DNA from: an uncultured archaeon
GTDB lineage: Archaea; Aenigmatarchaeota; Aenigmatarchaeia; GW2011-AR5
Direction of reading: 5' to 3'
Assembly: GCA_903825675.1 (NCBI GenBank)
Contig: CAIKBN010000080.1
Span: 1-7,050, forward strand
Length of the DNA stretch: 7,050 nt
Of this stretch, positions 4,934 to 7,050 are shown in pieces (within the stretch, counting starts at the first letter, position 1; the number at the start of each line of letters is the position of its first letter). Made by a program: the position numbers and the translations under genes. A model generated the notes under the pieces. It had not been told where the DNA came from. It worked only from the letters and a program-made list of their open reading frames with translations, and did not search any database.

Positions 4934-5287
4934 ATGGAACCATGCGAAAAAGTTCCGCAATGCTCTAACTGCAGCGATATATTCCAAAAGCTCAGGCCAA
5001 ATATATCTGCAGTTATTGTTTCCAAGCATTTCAGCCATGATTATCCAGGCTTTAATGCAGCTTTAATTATAGACTGCAACCATGCGTACTTCAGGCATCT
5101 GCATAAATTTGAAGAAAGCATTGAAGGCAACCACATCTTCCGGGCAGTTAGCAGCCATGCCCATATAGTCTATGCCATAGACAAGCAGAATCGGCTTGTC
5201 TTCCTAAGGGCTTTCAAGAATTTCAATGAATATAAAAAATTCCTGAACAACAAAAAGCAGATACTTGAGATAATTGATCATGCATAG
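4934..5287 (+). CDS. Unrecognised 117-residue protein with N-terminal cysteine cluster
   Basis: No family is assigned with confidence. The N-terminus holds C4, C10 and C13 (MEPCEKVPQCSNC), which could bind a metal together with another ligand. The middle has many histidines and aromatics. From about residue 75 the pattern HIVYAIDKQNRLVFLRAF, then FNEYKKFL, resembles the beta-hairpin and closing helix of RelE/ParE-like small proteins (compare IxYxIDxxxxIVxLRxG). This is only a pattern likeness; the usual basic catalytic residues are not evident and no antitoxin gene adjoins. No membrane segment or signal peptide is seen. AGGT (4924-4927), six bases before the ATG, is a weak ribosome site. Codon use matches the helicase, so the gene looks native. 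Confidence 0.82.
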   Translation: MEPCEKVPQCSNCSDIFQKLRPNISAVIVSKHFSHDYPGFNAALIIDCNHAYFRHLHKFEESIEGNHIFRAVSSHAHIVYAIDKQNRLVFLRAFKNFNEYKKFLNNKKQILEIIDHA

Positions 5288-5332
5288 CATTATCTTATTG
5301 TTCTTAAAATAAACATTCGAGTATAGCAAAGC

Positions 5333-5340
5333 TTTTTTAT
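5333..5340 (+). promoter_or_regulatory. TATA box of the 51-residue gene, leaderless transcript
   Basis: TTTTTTAT is centred 25-26 bases before the ATG at 5362. There is no Shine-Dalgarno sequence in between, so the mRNA is probably leaderless. Confidence 0.5.
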
Positions 5341-5361
5341 TGCTAAATTCAACATTCTCCC

Positions 5362-5517
5362 ATGAAAAACGAAAACTGTCCCTTCCCCGGCCTGCTGAAA
5401 CAGATACAAGAGCAGGCAAAAAGTAATTGTAAGGCAAAAGCTAGCAAGAAGCCTGTGAAAAATAGCAAGGAATGGCTGGAAGGTATACTGAAAAAGGACC
5501 CTCGAATAATAAGTTAA
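5362..5517 (+). CDS. Small lysine-rich protein of unknown function (51 residues)
   Basis: This short reading frame starts MKNENCPFPGLLKQIQEQAK and ends KEWLEGILKKDPRIIS. It is strongly basic, with many Lys and two cysteines (C6, C23), and has no membrane segment. A likely first helix (about 10-20) and a second helix carrying KEWLEGILKK (36-45) flank a lysine-rich linker. Support for it being real comes from the TATA box at leaderless distance, a coding-like composition and the clean space around it. No family is recognised. It follows the 117-residue gene by 74 bases and is the last plus-strand gene before the convergent hairpin region. Confidence 0.6.
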   Translation: MKNENCPFPGLLKQIQEQAKSNCKAKASKKPVKNSKEWLEGILKKDPRIIS

Positions 5518-5537
5518 TGTTTATTCTTTGTTGTTTT

Positions 5538-5735
5538 TGACTTCTGCATAAGCAGATTATAATGGGAAGAAGTCATAAAGACATCTGCAAAGAACACAGG
5601 AGATGTCATTCTTAGTGCTTGATTGTAAAAATTTTACATTTTCGAAACATCTAATATACTTCGTATATTGTAGTTTCGAATTGAGATGCTTATAGCTGCT
5701 ATGTGCTTTAGCCGATAGTTGCATTTGGCATCTCA
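5538..5735. repeat. Run of five inverted repeats between convergent genes
   Basis: This gene-free stretch holds five hairpin-forming repeats end to end. They are TGACTTCT/AGAAGTCA (5538-5545, 5568-5575) with a small CTGC/GCAG stem inside; GACATCT/AGATGTC (5580-5586, 5601-5607); TGTAAAA/TTTTACA (5624-5630, 5632-5638); TTCGAAAC/GTTTCGAA (5641-5648, 5673-5680) enclosing AATATAC/GTATATT (5653-5659, 5663-5669); and TGAGATGC/GCATCTCA (5682-5689, 5728-5735) enclosing GCTGCTAT/ATAGTTGC with one mismatch. The last arm ends one base before the stop codon of the permease gene. Part may be a two-way terminator for the convergent genes. Five structures exceed what termination needs, so a structured RNA is possible. 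Confidence 0.65.
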
Positions 5736-5736
5736 T

Positions 5737-7050
5737 CTAAAAGCTCATATAATCTTTCGAATCCCACTTATCATAACCCTTCTTTATTAGATAATAGCAT
5801 AACGGCAGCAGTACAGGACTTATGAGCAGAATATTTGGATTAATAATCGAGGCAAACATCAGCACAAGCATTATAGGAGATGCTGAAACAATGTATGCCA
5901 GGAAAATTTTTGCATTGTACATAAGTATGTTAGAATTCAGGCCTGTCAGGTATATGGTAACAGCTACTGTATAAATCGAGGTTACAAGGAATGCAAAAAA
6001 CGACGGAATGAAATAATTAATCTGTCCTGACATGAATGCTGCCAGAATAAGTATGCTTATTGAAACCAAATTAATTATAGCATAGCCCCTCAGCTTGCTT
6101 TTTATTAGAGTCGATATCCTTACAGGAAGGAATGAATACGAAGTAAAAAGATCGAACTCAGTAAGCCAGTTGTAAATAGTTGATGAGATCGCGCCCAGCA
6201 GCACAGAGAATATCATAAGAAAGTTTGCAACTGGTATGAACTTCAGGAAAATGAGAAGCATAGGCCATATGATGGCTATTGGGAAAATAAAGGAGAATAT
6301 TATCTTTCCAAGGCCACCCCCACTCCTCATAAGATCCAGGAAATCCTTTGAAATAAAAGTTGAATATTTGCTGAATGATAATAAATTTGTGAGAACCGCA
6401 AGAGAATTTCTGAATCTCTTCTTTTTTTCAGGATAATCGATTTTAAGAAAGATCATAGAAAGCGATATTGGAATTATTATGATAAGCAGACATGCCACTA
6501 GCTGAACGTAAGACGGCATAAAGAAAAATGACAAGGAAGGCAGCATGTACAACAAGCTAATTTTTAGATAATTCAAAGCAAATAGTGCAACAGCAGCTAT
6601 TGCAAGCATTGCTATAAGCAATCTGCTCGAATGTGCATAAACTGTTGAAAGGAAAAAAACAACAGATAGACCTATCAGGAATGAAAGAGTTAGTGTTATT
6701 AGCAGTATGCTTGAATAATTCAAGCCTATTGAAAGCAGCGGCGATGCTATTGCAAAACCCAAAACAAAAGGAATTATCCATAACAGGAAATAATAAATAA
6801 TGTCTTTTACAAAGAAATTAACAAATATCCTCTTTTCAGAAACAGGTAAGGTCCTTGAAGAATATGCTATAAGACTTGCCTGGCCGAAACGCCTGTTCAT
6901 GACCTCCTTGCCAAGCAGGCCAAATGATCCAACACTAACACCAAACAAAACAAATACATAATGAACAATGACCACGAATTGCTTTAATGGCAAAACTATC
7001 TTAATAACAGGTAAAAACAAAGAGCCTAAAAATGCCAATACAGCAAGCAT
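5737..7050 (-). CDS. Multi-spanning membrane protein, probable ABC-2 type export permease (5' end likely beyond the window)
   Basis: At least 437 residues, about twelve hydrophobic spans, ending KKGYDKWDSKDYMSF on a charged tail. Two long loops carry similar elements: SSRTLPVSEKRIF (64-76) after the second span, and YSFLPVRISTLIKSKL around 305-320. A 'leu-pro-val/leu-ser' turn followed by basic residues is typical of ABC-2 type permeases, where the loop faces the ATPase, and its recurrence suggests two similar halves. Such permeases export lipids, drugs or peptides, or serve ABC transporters of unknown cargo. The partner ATPase gene would be expected upstream, beyond 7050. The Met codon at 7050 sits on the window edge and no upstream signals can be judged; the typical N-terminal cytoplasmic segment and part of the first span seem missing. 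Codon use matches the helicase. Confidence 0.75.
   Translation of the reverse strand: MLAVLAFLGSLFLPVIKIVLPLKQFVVIVHYVFVLFGVSVGSFGLLGKEVMNRRFGQASLIAYSSRTLPVSEKRIFVNFFVKDIIYYFLLWIIPFVLGFAIASPLLSIGLNYSSILLITLTLSFLIGLSVVFFLSTVYAHSSRLLIAMLAIAAVALFALNYLKISLLYMLPSLSFFFMPSYVQLVACLLIIIIPISLSMIFLKIDYPEKKKRFRNSLAVLTNLLSFSKYSTFISKDFLDLMRSGGGLGKIIFSFIFPIAIIWPMLLIFLKFIPVANFLMIFSVLLGAISSTIYNWLTEFDLFTSYSFLPVRISTLIKSKLRGYAIINLVSISILILAAFMSGQINYFIPSFFAFLVTSIYTVAVTIYLTGLNSNILMYNAKIFLAYIVSASPIMLVLMFASIINPNILLISPVLLPLCYYLIKKGYDKWDSKDYMSF

Overview
The window looks archaeal. Several genes have TATA-like boxes about 25 bases ahead of the expected transcript start, and two small genes place that box so close to the ATG that the mRNA would be leaderless. 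Others carry GAGGT-type ribosome binding sites. The tRNA-His encodes its own extra 5' G and has no encoded CCA. The compact layout, AT-rich intergenic DNA, many very small proteins and strong ATA codon use for Ile would fit a small-genome (DPANN-like) archaeon, but that placement is an inference.

Left part (1-2980, all minus strand). Read in transcription order this holds an orphan 68-residue protein, a promoter, a decayed or frameshifted AbrB-type DNA-binding gene, tRNA-His(GTG), a long-form ATP phosphoribosyltransferase (hisG) and histidyl-tRNA synthetase (hisS, running off the left edge). So tRNA-His, an enzyme of histidine synthesis and the enzyme that charges tRNA-His lie in a row. The AbrB frame has no ordinary start, and it runs in frame straight through the tRNA gene. 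The hisG codon usage differs clearly from that of the helicase in the same window, which suggests acquisition.

Middle (2880-5520, all plus strand). A divergent promoter region with a perfect 9-bp inverted repeat separates the orphan gene from a DEAD-box RNA helicase with an arginine/glycine-rich tail. Then come a single-domain parvulin prolyl isomerase (leaderless), a 47-residue zinc-ribbon protein behind a two-hairpin leader, an unrecognised 117-residue protein with an N-terminal cysteine cluster, and a 51-residue lysine-rich protein (leaderless). The helicase and isomerase are housekeeping RNA-remodelling and protein-folding genes. Nothing indicates that these five genes form one pathway.

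Right part (5520-7050). A gene-free stretch of about 220 bases between convergent genes contains five inverted repeats packed end to end. It is followed on the minus strand by a multi-spanning membrane protein resembling an ABC-2 type export permease, which runs to the right edge.

The points most worth checking are the tRNA-His/hisG/hisS cluster, the AbrB frame that overlaps the tRNA, and the dense hairpin region at 5538-5735. No CRISPR array, insertion sequence, rRNA or phage gene was seen.
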